Source: Syncephalastrum monosporum B8922 (Eukaryota > Mucoromycota > Mucoromycetes > Mucorales > Syncephalastraceae). Taken from it: a stretch of 64,000 nt of DNA. Shown piece by piece: positions 40,345-51,500 of this stretch (within the stretch, counting starts at the first letter, position 1; each line of letters begins with the position of its first letter). The notes beneath the pieces are model-generated. The model searched no databases and was not told where the DNA came from. It worked only from the letters and a program-made list of their open reading frames with translations. A program made the translations under genes and the position numbers. Location of the stretch: NCBI GenBank assembly GCA_000697355.1, contig JNEN01000902.1, positions 62,001 to 126,000 on the forward strand. The letters are read 5' to 3'.

Positions 40345-42507
40345 CTATATATATATATGCACACTACCTTCAGTCAACACAGCCGGGTCAAATGCCTCCA
40401 GAGGGCGCGTGAATTCGGGCAAGTTGCACCAGCGGGACGCCGTCGCCAGGTCTTGCTCGGCCTCGGCCTCCTTGTTCTGGAGGGCCCATTCGGCGTGCTC
40501 TACCAGCAGGACACCGGCCAGGACACGGCCCATGGCAAAGGTCAAATCGCGTGCGCTGGCCTCGAGCGCGGTGCGGTCATTCGTTGTTGACAAAAAGACA
40601 CGAAGGTTGACGAGTGCCTGGCGGATGCGCGTGACGGCGAACTTGAGCTTGTCATTTGAGACATTGGCCACCTTGGCCAAGAGCGTCTATGCCGATGTAT
40701 CCACTTGAATATACACTCACTGGACATGGAGCTTATGTTCGTTACCTTCTCAAAGACATCGAATGCCTTGTTCTTGGTCTGTTTAAAGACACGCAGGACG
40801 TCCATCGCCAGTACATTCGTCGTGCCTTCCCATATCGTGTTGACAAGTGAGTCACGGAGATGTCGGCCCAAGCCTATTTCTTCCATGTATCCCTAGATGC
40901 ATAATTAGGTTAGATATGATGAAAAACATAGCGCGGAAGTCGTCCTGTACCTGACCGCCCAAGGCCTCCATGGCCTCACTGATGGTGCTAACACCCGTCT
41001 TGCACACGTACGCCTTGGCTATCGGAGTCAAGAGACGGAGCATAGCGATATCAGCCGTCTTCTCGGGACCGTCGGGCAAGCACTCCGTGCGGCCCAGCAG
41101 CTGGGCAGCATAGAACGCGATTTGGGAGTTCGCGCGGAACATGAGCTCCAGTTGTGCCAAGGTCTTGACATGCAGCGGCAATTTGTCGAGACGCTGGCCG
41201 AACGCATCACGCTTGACGGCAAAATCCTTGGCAACGGCGAGCGCACGTCGCTGAGCGCTGACGACACCCATGGCGGCGTACACGCGCGTGATATTCAGGA
41301 TCGCGGCAATGGTAGGCACACCGCGACCGAGCTTGCCCACGAGCTGGGCCTTCATGCCCGTCAGTTCAAGCTCGGCAGTAGGCAAGCCCTTGGTACCAAA
41401 CTTATTCTTTAGGCGGTGCACGCGAACGCCATTCAGGTTACCGTCGGGTTGGTGCATCTCCGCAATGAAGAGCGACAGGCCTTTGCTGCCCTCGGTCACA
41501 GAGTTGGACTTGGGGTCGACCGCACGGGCGAGAAGCATGGTCATGTTGGCTGTCGTGGCAGAAGAGAACCACTTGAAACCGTGGATGGACCACGAGCCGT
41601 CGGCTTCGGGGTAGGCCAGCGTCTCGGATCGACCGACGTCACTGCCACCGGGGCGCTCGGTCATCCACTGACCACTGGTCCAGAACTTGCTTGGGTCGCG
41701 GCTCAGCAGGTGAGGCAGGTACTTCTCTCTCATGGCATCCGTGCCAGACACTTCCAGAGCGCGGGCTGCGCCATCTATACTCGAGCTATTAATAAATAAC
41801 GTGCGGGAGAGAGACAGCCCAGCGGGTTAAGTACCTGTCATGGAGATGGGGCAGGAATGGACGGCAGTGGACGGGCTATACAAGTACTGCTTGGCAAACT
41901 GATAGATACGCGAGTGTTCCTGGATCGGGCGCTCGTAGGCAATAGCAACTAGACTGTTCAGAAGGTTAAATATTTTGACGGCGCGTGTCAGTGATTTGCC
42001 GAGGGTTTACCCTTCTTCCGCTGCAACGTCGTTAAGCTGTTCCCAGCCTTGTGCGACCGTGATCTCGTCCACACGTCTATACCCAGAACTTATGAGCGAG
42101 TTGTCCTATTCTAATTGCGCGTCTTCGTGTTCTCACCGGCACCAAGCATCGTATTGTCGCAGGCGAGGATAGTGGTTGGGGTCCTCGACATTGTCGCCCA
42201 TGACTTGAATGTCTGTCATGGAGAAGATGAGTTGGCTTTCTACAATTAAAGAAAAATAGTCGCAATCGTACCACCGACAACTCGATCGCCAAACCGCACG
42301 AGATCAGGCTCAATCTTTTGGTGAACCTCCGCGGGCAAGAGGCGTTTCAAAATGCTGCGAAAGACGACGTCGTTCGTGTATTGGTTACCCAATTCAGGTG
42401 GGGCCTACCATTCGAGTAAGAAAAGGGTTGTTGTTCGCGTCTAGAGTAATACGCTTTACTTGGCGAAATCCAGTGTCAGAAGAGGCTTTGGGAGGTACAG
42501 GAGCCAT
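40345..42507 (-). CDS. AidB-like acyl-CoA dehydrogenase
   Basis: FAD-dependent acyl-CoA dehydrogenase of the AidB-like branch; the substrate is not known. A multi-exon minus-strand gene with first exon 42507-42460 and second from 42404. Visible blocks: APPELGNQYTNDVVFRSIL, IQVMGDNVEDPNHYPR, AVHSCPISMTDGAARAL, GQWMTERPGGSDVGRSET (typical of AidB/ACAD), WSIHGFKWFSSATTANM, FGTKGLPTAELEL, ARALAVAKDFAVKRDAFGQ-like QRRALAVAKDFAVKR, MEALGGQGYMEEIGLGRHLRD, and NTIWEGTTNVLAMDVLRV. A C-terminal helical extension ends in VHIYI with TAG at 40345-40347. No peroxisomal PTS1 at the C-terminus and no clear mitochondrial presequence. Intron count is at least five; some internal junctions were not fully checked. 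Confidence 0.9.
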
Positions 42508-43873
42508 GAGTGTATGAAGAAGTGCTTAAAGTGAGAAGGGAAAAGCAAGAGCTGAGAAGAGGGTATACATGCATTTATACTGTCATATGAAATGAGCGTG
42601 GTAAATGATTGACTCAGCTGTTGATTTTGCATCACCTTCCCCTTCGGTGGAGCGTTTCCCCACATTTTCGCCCCCACATGCCAAGTCCACTTCCGAAAAA
42701 TTAACCAGTTGTCAAAAAGTGGAATAGGCATCTCGGCAAACACAAGTCAAGTTTTTGTACCCTAGCTCAACTTTACGTGATATTTTTTTCTCAGGTTATG
42801 TCTTGTTTTGCGAGTGGAGAAATTGAGATAATCTACTCAGAACGGCGTAGAAAAGCATTCTCGTTCATACATGAAGCCAGTTCTACCTAAATATCAATTT
42901 TTTCTTCATTCAAACAAACATTGTCTGCTTGTTTTATATATCACATTGCCTAGGGATTAATGTAGTATCATCATGGTTGGACCCATAACATATATGGCCG
43001 CTTCATGAAAAAAGTAGAGAGTCGTAGACGTTTCGGGAACTTTGCCCTATTTCTCATGATGCTATAACCAGAAATTTAAGGAGGTTGGCTTCGCCTCGGC
43101 TCACAAGACAGAAGTGAAGACCCGCAAATGAGCGGTAAGGCATAACACACTCGCTGGTGGAATAGACGCCCTTCAGTCTTGAGCCTGAAACACATTGAAG
43201 ATGACTTTACACTGAATGAAGGATTTTCCAGAGTTTTGCTCAAGCTCACCACGTTTTGGTCTTACTACCATGGCTGTGCTGCAGACTTGCTTGTGCCAGC
43301 TATTATCGTTCACAGCTCCTGAAACACGTGACCAGTCTTTATGGGCAGGAGCTGTTCCATACACGGCTTACTGCTACATCACCTTTTACAACAAGTGCGT
43401 CCTTCTAGACTATATTAACTTCCTTGGTTTATGCTTTGGTGCTTTTCGATTATTCGCGCTTTCTAGCTCTCTTGCAATGATAACCCAGGTTTTGCCGCAA
43501 ATTGTGTGAGTAACATCACGACAACAGCTTCACAAATATCTTTTACTTTGGCAGACGAATTACTCTGAAATGAATTTAATTTATATACGCCATCATCATC
43601 ATCTGCATCCTAGCTGCGAGCCCTACTCACTCAAAGTTTCTACTTCTTCATGTACACGCTCTGTGCGTAGGTACATACGCACGCTCACACTGCCCAATGG
43701 GGCATAGTAAACTGACTTATATTGTTGTATCGTATCATTTGGGCTTAAACATGACACGCCCATGGCAGCATCAGTGTTTATTGTTAAAAGTATATAACCG
43801 CATTACACGTGGGATAGGAAAAATCCAAAGCTCGTAAGCAGCTGTTCAGAGGAGGAGCTATTCCTTGGAGAGT
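42508..43873. other. Intergenic region
   Basis: AT-rich; contains the acyl-CoA dehydrogenase promoter. An open frame of 97 codons at 43216-43509 (plus) has hydrophobic stretches but no recognisable family and no supporting context. Confidence 0.45.
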
Positions 43874-44012
43874 TTACTTGCGGCCGCAGGAGCAGGAGGA
43901 GCAAGAGGAGCAGGAGCAGGAGGAACCACAGTTACTACGTAGCGTCAGTACATATTCTCTCAGATGGTCATATATATGCTTACCCGCAGCATTGACCGTT
44001 GCCTTGTTGCAT
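43874..44012 (-). CDS. Metallothionein, 29 residues, with an intron
   Basis: Two exons (44012-43984, 29 nt; 43934-43874, 61 nt) encode 29 residues. Eight are Cys, at 8, 9, 12, 16, 18, 21, 24 and 26, spaced CC-x2-C-x3-C-x-C-x2-C-x2-C-x-C, with Ser and Gly between and a basic GRK end. This is the architecture of small fungal copper metallothioneins such as the 26-residue Neurospora protein with seven Cys. The 49-nt intron has donor GTAAGC, branch-point-like CTGAC and acceptor ACGTAG, and the codon spanning it becomes Gly. The second exon is easily mistaken for a GGAGCA repeat on the plus strand. A TATA box lies 72 bp upstream. Likely roles are copper or zinc storage and metal-induced expression; no specific metal element was identified. 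Confidence 0.82.
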
Positions 44013-46120
44013 ATTTGATTAGATTTGATACAAGAGAGAGAAGAAAGTTGTAATGAGCCAGAAGAACGCGTATGAAAGTGTTTCTTTTATAGCAGAGCGG
44101 ACATACAGGAACAAGCGACCCAGACCAGGGCATATGACTCATTGGGAAAGCACCTGATCATTTAGATGGTTTATGCGATTTATTTTAGATCTAATTCGTT
44201 GTATATTTTCGCGTTTACTACTGCACCGACCTTGCAGAGATGATGTTCTTAATGGATATTGTTTTCGCTTCTTCAACATACTTTTATGCGTTGTTCCTGG
44301 CTGACCCTGGATGTATTTTGCAGTATGGCAGCAGTATTACTTAGTGTCTGTTATAAGGATGCGAGCAGAAGTACAATAAGTACCCGCATTAGTTTTCAAA
44401 TAAAGCAGTATAAAAAAGTATTTATTCTAAAAGTCGTCATGTGAGGTGATTTTGCAGGGTGGGACGCGCCTACCGTAGATCCGTGCACCGAGCATCTCAG
44501 ATGATCCCAATATTACAATGTAAAGTGTAATCCTCGTCACTTCCTTCTTCTGAGTCATCCTCTTTTCTGCTCTTTGAGATAATGTGAATCCTATCGGCAG
44601 TTCCGGAGACTTAATCTCCTTATAACCGCTGGAGTCGAACACGTTAGAATTAAAACCTTTTTCTTACACGCATGACTACATACAGCAAATGTACACCAGG
44701 TGCACCATGTGGTACACAATGCGTTATACAACAGCTTCCTATCTCGGCATTATCGTGGCACAAACTTTGTTATCTAGCTCCCGTAAGTCTCTCTACGTGT
44801 CGCTTCAGTTCGATATATGCATACTAGGGACAGAGACGATATTCCTTCCATATTTGAGTCTATCCTGGTGCACCGCGCAAAGCACGCGAGATTGGAGTCG
44901 AAAAAGAGTGCTTAGAGAGTAGCTCATGACATGCTCATTAGAATGATTGCTCCCGTACTTGCTGCAGAATAAAGAGTAACACAGTATATATACATATCCC
45001 ATAATCTAACAACCTGTATGGCTATACTTGGTAGTATTGCGATGAAGACAGTGGCTCAGCCGACAAAGAACCTAGATAACTTCCTAACGCTACACATTCA
45101 TATGAATGATCATCAGCTATACCTGCTCTTTATTCTCTTGTCTTTTTTTTTTTTAGATTACACTGCACATACACAGCATACATGAATGCAGTAGCTCCCT
45201 TTTAAATTCCCTTGCTCATGCCGACCCTCTAATGGATATTTGAATAGCACTATTATAAGTTTGAGAGACGTCGCTTACGTTTAGAACCTCAAAAAATGTC
45301 TTCGGCTGCTCCTTCTAGATGTCCATTTATGCTGCGATGAGAAATCACAGGATGTTGTATTACGTATTCAACGTAGGATGCTTCAGCTGATAGACTATTA
45401 GATTGCTCTGAAGTAATGTAAACGAATGCTCATATGTACATTTCTTTCATATTCTAAGATCTAGTTAATACGTAGGTGAGCATTTTCCTTTTTGTATCTC
45501 ACAACATTTGTGCTACCCATTATACCGTAGCTTTTCTTTACATCGGACTAAGATGGTGGACCGCTGAGTCCTGAGGAGAAGGATGATTATATTCTTTACC
45601 CAAGATATACATGGAAACATGCTAAAAAGATAACAAAAATGCCGTAAGACCGCGTACAATAAGCTCTTGTCAGACTCTTCTTTTTCTTCCTGTGAATAAC
45701 GCGGCTCGTGATTTGGCCAAGCTATTGCCTCGGTCGTCATTGAAAATCAGCCCTAGTTCCTATTTTTTCGTCTTTCGTATATAAAATTATTAGCCTGTTC
45801 ACTTCTGCGAAAGGACCATCATACACATGCGCTGGTCACGTTGAGTTGCAGAGGTAATGGCCAAAACCGTATCGACGCAACCAAATCAATCTTTTTATCA
45901 AAATCGAGCGGTGTCGCATAACAAGACAGTACTGCATGTCCCTGTGTAGGACCACCCCAGGAGTCAAAATACTCAAAGCCATAAAAATACTTTGGACAAA
46001 ATATTTTTTATGGAGCATGAAACATAGTTAAAATTATACAAACCCGCAGAAGCGGGCTTTTTGGGGAGGGCATAAGAGGAAGAGGACGAAAGGAGCGGAA
46101 GGGGAAAAAGGAGTGGAATG
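44013..46120. other. AT-rich intergenic region
   Basis: About 2.1 kb without recognisable coding content; a T-run at 45144-45154. Small open frames of 60-80 codons are not convincing. Near 46043-46056 a hairpin CCCGC-AGAA-GCGGG is followed by CTTTTT, just before the GC-rich repeat begins. Confidence 0.5.
44084..44092 (-). promoter_or_regulatory. TATA box of the metallothionein gene
   Basis: CTATAAAAG on the minus strand, 72 bp upstream of the ATG at 44012, fits a regulated RNA polymerase II promoter. Confidence 0.6.
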
Positions 46121-46489
46121 GGGTTGGAGGAAGAGCCCCCACCAGCCCGCCGCGGCGGCTTCTGGTGGCCGCGTCGACTTAGCCGCGCCGATGCCCTTTG
46201 CCCTGCCGCCATGATCGTCCGTGGCTGGGGGAGAGCTCGCCAAGTCGCTCATGGAACCGCCGCCCCGCCATCTTGAAACGGGAGCCGCGCCTCAGCAGCT
46301 GCCCGCAGAAATCGCCACAGCCGCCCAGCACGCGCCGCCATCCTCATGGACAGGACAGGGTCACACCTGTGTGTGTGTGTTTGTGCTGTGCTGTTCTATC
46401 CTTGAATGATTCCGAACGCCAGGAAGGTCGATCTGAGCCCTCTCGGTATCTCCGGAACTGTACCACTATCCCTCAACAGAGGGCGTGAC
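46121..46489 (+). repeat. Left arm of a long inverted repeat
   Basis: GC-rich segment matching the reverse complement of 47551-47950. The best-conserved part, 46261-46489, shares blocks such as CGGGAGCCGCGCCT, CCGCAGAAATCGCCACAGCC, GACAGGACAGGGTCACACC, a (GT)n run, TTGAATGATTCCGAACGCC and AACTGTACCA. Differences are mainly C/T and G/A transitions. The outer part (46121-46260) is recognisable but more diverged. It could be the terminal inverted repeat of a mobile element, or two copies of a dispersed repeat in opposite orientation. Confidence 0.75.
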
Positions 46490-47550
46490 AAATCAATCGT
46501 TCCCGTCTCTTGATCCCGCCTCGCATACAACCCGATCTTGATGAAACTTGCACCAGTCGATATCAAGCATCGCGGTCTGAAGAGCCGCCCTGGCTGCCTG
46601 TGGATGATGACAGTTAGTAGGACTACTATGTACGAGATTGGGAGTGTGTGTCGGTCTGCAGATATGGCCCTCGACAAGATGCTCCGTCCCGAGAATAGAA
46701 GAACGATGGAAGGGGCCATACGGGTGTTAAGTAATGAGTTAGCATTCCGTCTTCATCATGATGTATACACGAATATGTACTTGCCTTCATAGAGGTATAC
46801 AATGGCCATCAGTCATGCTCGGTAAAAAGTAGAGTAAATAATCGGAATGGCGAGCTCCAGGGTAGGCATCTGCAGTCGTCAAACGGTTCGTCACGGAATA
46901 GATTGCATAACGAACACTTGACGCTTGACTCTTGAGACTGTATTCGTGACACCAAGATGACCGTCAACAGAGCGCCCGTGTACAGCAAAGCCATACCCGT
47001 CGAACGGCGTGTCGCGTCTGACGACCCTGGGCAGGTTGCACGAGGAACGCTCAACTCTGACGTCCTCATGGCTAAAGATGCAGTGCAATGTATAATTAAT
47101 AACTAGAAGGAGATCTGTATATAATTTCACTTACTCGTTACCCGAGCTGCAAGCCACTCAAGGATCAAGTAAAGTAAATATGCCTAAAAATAAACGGACG
47201 CTGGTAGTATCTGCCATGGAAGCACCTTATCAATTCTTTTGGACTTGCCTTTGTGCCGGTGGACATCTTGACCCGGCCGAATCATTGTCAAAGAGCCATA
47301 AATGCAGCACACTCCCATTTCTTGTACCTTGAATTCCTACCAAAGGCACCACAACCACAAACTGGACATAAAGTTTACCTTCGAGCCAGAGCGTCCATCC
47401 ATAGGCTCCACCGTCAACCGAACAGAACAAGAACACCCGTCCCAGGCAGATTTCTAAGCGATACGATAAAGCAACGATCAGCATCATCAATAAGAACAAA
47501 GAGGTATATGTACTTACGATTAAGAATCGCAATCGGAGACCGACCGAACT
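46490..47550. other. Interior between the inverted repeats; possible decayed genes
   Basis: About 1.06 kb. On the minus strand short open blocks with plausible splice sites can be strung together (a block around 47510-47240 with LWLEGKLYVQFVVVVPLVG, one around 47190-47140 with YLLYLILEWLAARV, and one below 47090 with DTPFDGYGFAVHGRSVDG). I cannot fix the start, frames or family. No transposase signature was recognised. It may be cargo or a degenerated gene. Confidence 0.35.
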
Positions 47551-47950
47551 GTCACTCCCGCTGTTGAGGGATAATGGTACAGTTCTGGAGATACCGAGAA
47601 GCCCGAATCGACGTTCCGGCGTTCGGAATCATTCAAGGATAGAACAGCAGAGCACACACACACACACACAGGTGTGACCCTGTCCTGTCTATGAGAATAG
47701 CGGCGCGTGCTGGACGGCTGTGGCGATTTCTGCGGGCGGTTGCTAAGGCGCGGCTCCCGCTTCAAGACGGCGGGGCGAATCCCTGGGCATGGTCACCCAG
47801 GGACATAACGGCTCCAGAGCGACAAGACAAGCTCAAACCCCGGGACACCACGAACGACCACGGCAGACAAGGCAGCAGGCACCAGCACGACTAAGCAAAC
47901 GCGACCACCATCCACCACCGTGGCAGGCCGGCAGGGGCGCCTCCCCAAAC
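47551..47950 (-). repeat. Right arm of the long inverted repeat
   Basis: Reverse-complement match to 46121-46489, best between 47551 and 47777. Carries a (CA)n run near 47652-47671, the counterpart of the (GT)n run of the left arm. Beyond 47777 the match continues with many CpG-to-TpG/CpA-type differences. A purine-rich GAC/GAG tract at 47970-48040 lies outside. Confidence 0.75.
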
Positions 47951-48676
47951 AGGCATAAGGGCGGAAAGAAGACGAGGAGGAGGACGAAGAAGACGAGGAG
48001 ACGAGGAGACGAGGAGGACGAGGAGGAGAAGAAGAAGCATAGGCATAGGGCGGAGTCGAGTGGTAGATGGGAAAGGGAGCGGATAGAATGGTGAAGTGGC
48101 CCGGCGGAATTTTTGACAAACGGCATTAGCCGTTTCGAGGAGAGGGGAGGGGCACGAACTAGAGAAAGAAAAACAATAAGCCATCGATGAAGTATACGAG
48201 TTTACAAAAAGTCACTTACGGCAACAAAAAAAAAAAAGAAATGATTGTAAAGGGGCCGGGCCACAACAGCAAGCAGAAAAGGGAACGGAAGGAATGGAAG
48301 GCGGGGTGCCCATCGCCGACCCGTGCCGGCATACAGCACCTGGTATTCCCACAGCGTCCAGTAGACGCACGAGCGCCGAATGATGGGCTCGTCTCTTTCT
48401 TCTCTGTCCCGACTAGGTCGGGGAGGGGCGCACATTTGCGTGCAGACTGGATGTTGCTCGCCAGAGAGTGGGGTGGCTGATCTGGTTTGCTTCGAGCTCT
48501 AGACAAGAATGTGAGAAGTCAGTTTCGCAAGATAAAAGACACTCTTATACATACCTATGGTCTCTTCATAACGGTATTGGGCACAGAGACGCCTGTGTTC
48601 GATAGCACATCTCAGGTGTCTTGCTTGATGTCATGCTTCAATGCGGTGCAATGTCTCCAGCAGTGTCCTCCTTGAT
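47951..48676. other. Repeat-flanking region
   Basis: Holds a purine-rich GAG/GAC simple repeat (47970-48040), a perfect hairpin AAACGGC-ATTA-GCCGTTT (48118-48135), an A-run near 48226-48237, and no recognisable gene. Confidence 0.45.
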
Positions 48677-49136
48677 CATGGTATTACTCCAATGTGTTGC
48701 GCATATGCAGCTTGCGCGTCTGTGCAGTGATCACGGCAGTGTCTTCCTTAATGCCCTGGCTGTAGCTCCCTCGAATTGGCGGTAGTGTCGTCATGGTATT
48801 ACTCCAATGCCTTGCGCATATGTAGCTTGCGCGTCTGTGCCGTGAGTACGACAGTGTCTTCCTTGGTGCCTCGGCTATAGCTCCGTCGAATGGACCGCGG
48901 TATCGTCATGGTAATGCTCCAAAGCCTTGCGCATATGTAGATTGCGGCTCTGTGCCGTGAATCCAGCAGTGGCCTCCTCAGTGCCGTGGTTGTAGCTCCT
49001 AGGCCCGATGAAAGAATCGCCTTGGCTTTGCTCCATGCCTTGCGCGCACATAGCTTGTGTCTCTGTGCTTTCTGATATGCCGTTGCCATGCAGTTTGGCT
49101 TCGCGCCTTCCTTAATGTCGCGCGCTCTTGAGTATG
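48677..49136. repeat. About four degenerate 115-bp tandem repeats
   Basis: Units start at 48677, 48792, 48907 and about 49022, a constant 115-bp period. Shared words include ATGGTATTACTCC, TTGCGCATATG, GCGTCTGTGC and CAGTGTCTTCCTT. The first three units are close; the last is diverged. The array overlaps the 3' end of the minus-strand gene 48799-49614. Because 115 is not a multiple of three, successive copies are read in different frames. Confidence 0.85.
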
Positions 49137-49614
49137 CTCCAATGACTGCGATCGATACCTCGTCGAAAAGACGGATGTTGCTTGTCCCGTGCATGGTGCC
49201 TATGTATGGCTGACCCTCACGCTCATACAGTAGGAGAAATCCAGTGCTTGTGTACACCTGTCTATATATTGAAATTGCGTTAGTAATAAAGTAATCAATA
49301 TCTTAACGAGATACTTGCCTATGCAGTTCGCAAAATGTTTGCTTGCATGTTGGCAGCAGTAACAAAGGCGACCGCTGCTTGAGAACATTTATGGCCATGC
49401 ACCGATAAGAGTGAATTGGTGCCAGTACTGCGTTGCGCGCAGAGCTAATTCGCCAAACGTGCGGTGTTGCAGAGATTTTTCTTGAGACTGAACTGAGAGT
49501 GCCTTGCGTATAGAACTTTGGGCGTACCATATATGAGTATGCAATATAGAGCCATTAACTGTTTCCTTACCTGCTGCTATCGTGAGGCTTTCTTTTCTGC
49601 ATCAAGTCGGCAAA
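48799..49614 (-). CDS. Unrecognised gene running into a tandem repeat
   Basis: At least three exons join in phase: MFADLMQKRKPHDSS (from 49614), then a block starting SSVSRKISATPHVW, then QVYTSTGFLLLYEREGQPY down to the stop at 48799. Junction donors and acceptors are good (CAG|GTAAGG with CTCTCAG; the second junction can be read as GC-AG or GT-AG with the same product). A conserved-looking core contains GTMHGTSNIRLFDEVSIAV and IGAYSRARDIKEG. The last 90 or so residues come from the 115-bp tandem repeats and may be a secondary extension. A further upstream exon with a Lys-rich segment (49740-49840) is possible. No known family recognised; could be lineage-specific or mobile-element-derived. 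Confidence 0.45.
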
Positions 49615-51500
49615 CATGAAGAGACAAAGCCATGCAGTTCCCCAGGACGCTACATAGATAAGATGAAATGAGTACTCAGCGTATACAATAGGGGCTGCAA
49701 TGCTTACCAGAGAGTTCATGTATGTCTTTTTCTTCTTCGGTCCTTTCTTCTTCTTCTTTCTTTTTTTTTTTTCTTCTTCTTTTTCCTTCTTCTTTTCTCC
49801 TCTTTTTTTGGGACTGTAGCTTGATTGTGGGAAAGTAGATCAAATCCCATTGGGTAGGCGTTTAAACAGTATGGTCATAGGGTTGTGGCGTGCGTCATGT
49901 GGCGTGCTCTGTCATGGCATTGTGGTTGTCGTTTCGTCGTGTTACACGATGGTCTGGATCCCAGAATGAGCGGTTCGATCGAGTTCCAACTTGTGTCAAG
50001 GTTACTTACTGTTTCTTTTTGTTTGCAGAAGTACTGCAGAGACCAGAACATAGGTGTCGCGTTTTAGTATGGCCGCAGGTGAGGTAGTGCGTTGTGTATC
50101 GTTGTGTATCAGTAGCAGCCGTGGAATTGATCCTGGAGATGAGATCGATGTCAATAACACGTATGTGTCGAGCATATCATGCCATGCATGCAGGAGAACA
50201 ATGAAAAATTTACATGTTGAATGAAGAGTGTGTACTCTTTCTTGAGAGGCCTCAGACCATGATGGTCACCTTGAGTCCAGGTCGCCTTATTCGCCTCGTG
50301 TCTGCTGCTTGATGTATTTTGTTCTTGGTCTGTGCGATAAGGGTGCAATGACTTGCGTGTTGTTTGTGTCTTGACAGCCGTCAGAGATCGACAATAGACT
50401 TGTGCGACGTGTCCTTGGGACGTGCGCAAGGACGAGATCGAGGCCATGGCGTAGTCTGGTTGCAAAAGAATGAGATTCATGACCTGAGATTCGTCATTCA
50501 AGACACTTACTTTTGTGAAAAGGCTTTGAGAAGAGAGAGGTGTTGGATGGCAACTTTTTGCTGCGGTTTATATGTCGTTGCCAGTACACTGGCTTTCATG
50601 CGTTGTGTCTGGTGATCAGGTGCTGGCCTTTTCAGCTGGCGACAAAACGTCGTTTTTCCATCCAGTATATGCTTATGCTATACGTAGAGTATGATACGTG
50701 TGTTTTATACAGATAAAGTTATGCTTTTGATTAAGGATGTCTTCGGCGTTATCTTTTCTTTTTCTTCTTCGTGCATGGCAGGCGAGATCAAGGCTTCCGG
50801 TCCTTCTGCCAAACCAGGTACAATCCAAAAAAGGCAACTTTATGCTCGTGTCTGGAGCCTTGGAATTTACTGCTTTTGATCCAAAGGACCAATGATCTAC
50901 ATACAGCTTCTCTCAGGTTTCTGTACAAATTTCAAGCAACTCTCTACGGCGTCATTATCGCGTTTTCATTTGTTCGTAAATCATACAGACGGGGAAGAAG
51001 TTCCTTCCCAGCTGAGTAAAGATTGACCACACAAATTTCATAACATAAAAATCTCAGCTCACTGAACACAAGAGCAGGATGACTCGGCAGCTGTTGTACT
51101 TTTGCGATGTGCTCCTGAAGGACAAACGTTCTTATCGTCCAAACTTCCATCCCTCGCATTTATGTCCGCCAAAAGGCCTTATTTCCGTATCCCCGGCCGT
51201 CTACGCCGTAACGAGGGAAGATCCCTTAGCAGCGCAACAAGCTTCCCGTCTTCTTGCCACGGATCAGCGTTGCCGACCGAGTTGCCGTCCTAACCGACAC
51301 TACTTCTCCTCGCGGTGGAGATCCTTACAATACCGTGCCCTTTGAGACTACCAAAGGGTATGAGTTAGGGAAGCTAAAACGAAAGGGCGCGTTTCAAGGG
51401 CCTGTTACTGCAATATCCCCCATCGGCCATTCAAAATATCGTCTTGGCCTGAAACACATAGACTCGCTTCCTCTGACTTTTTTGGTTCGCGTCCTTTACC
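49615..51500. other. Gene-poor accessory region upstream of AP-3 mu
   Basis: Contains a TTC/CTT-rich tract (49730-49805), a doubled GTGTATCGTT near 50085-50110, and scattered exon-like pieces (an ATG at 50069 followed by 31 open codons and a GTATGT donor) that I could not assemble. The last 100 bp are presumably the AP-3 mu promoter and leader. Confidence 0.45.

Noticed and set aside
44620..44660. Second T-loop-like motif (GTGTTCGACTC) on the minus strand
   Set aside because: No D-arm or anticodon arm upstream and no acceptor pairing.
46043..46062. Rho-independent-terminator-like hairpin plus T5, and a similar hairpin at 48118-48135
   Set aside because: The genome is eukaryotic; the two hairpins are not homologous and do not border the repeat arms consistently. 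A Pol III terminator role lacks an associated gene.
48677..49136. CRISPR-like array
   Set aside because: Units are contiguous 115-bp tandem repeats without spacers and overlap a coding frame.
49260..49325. Third GC-AG intron in the unknown gene at 48.8-49.6 kb
   Set aside because: A GT-AG alternative (CAA|GTATCT to GACAG) gives the identical protein, so the GC donor is not required.
51079..51500. Open frames just upstream of AP-3 mu
   Set aside because: No family resemblance and no splice junction to the AP-3 mu start at 51501, which already matches the family N-terminus.
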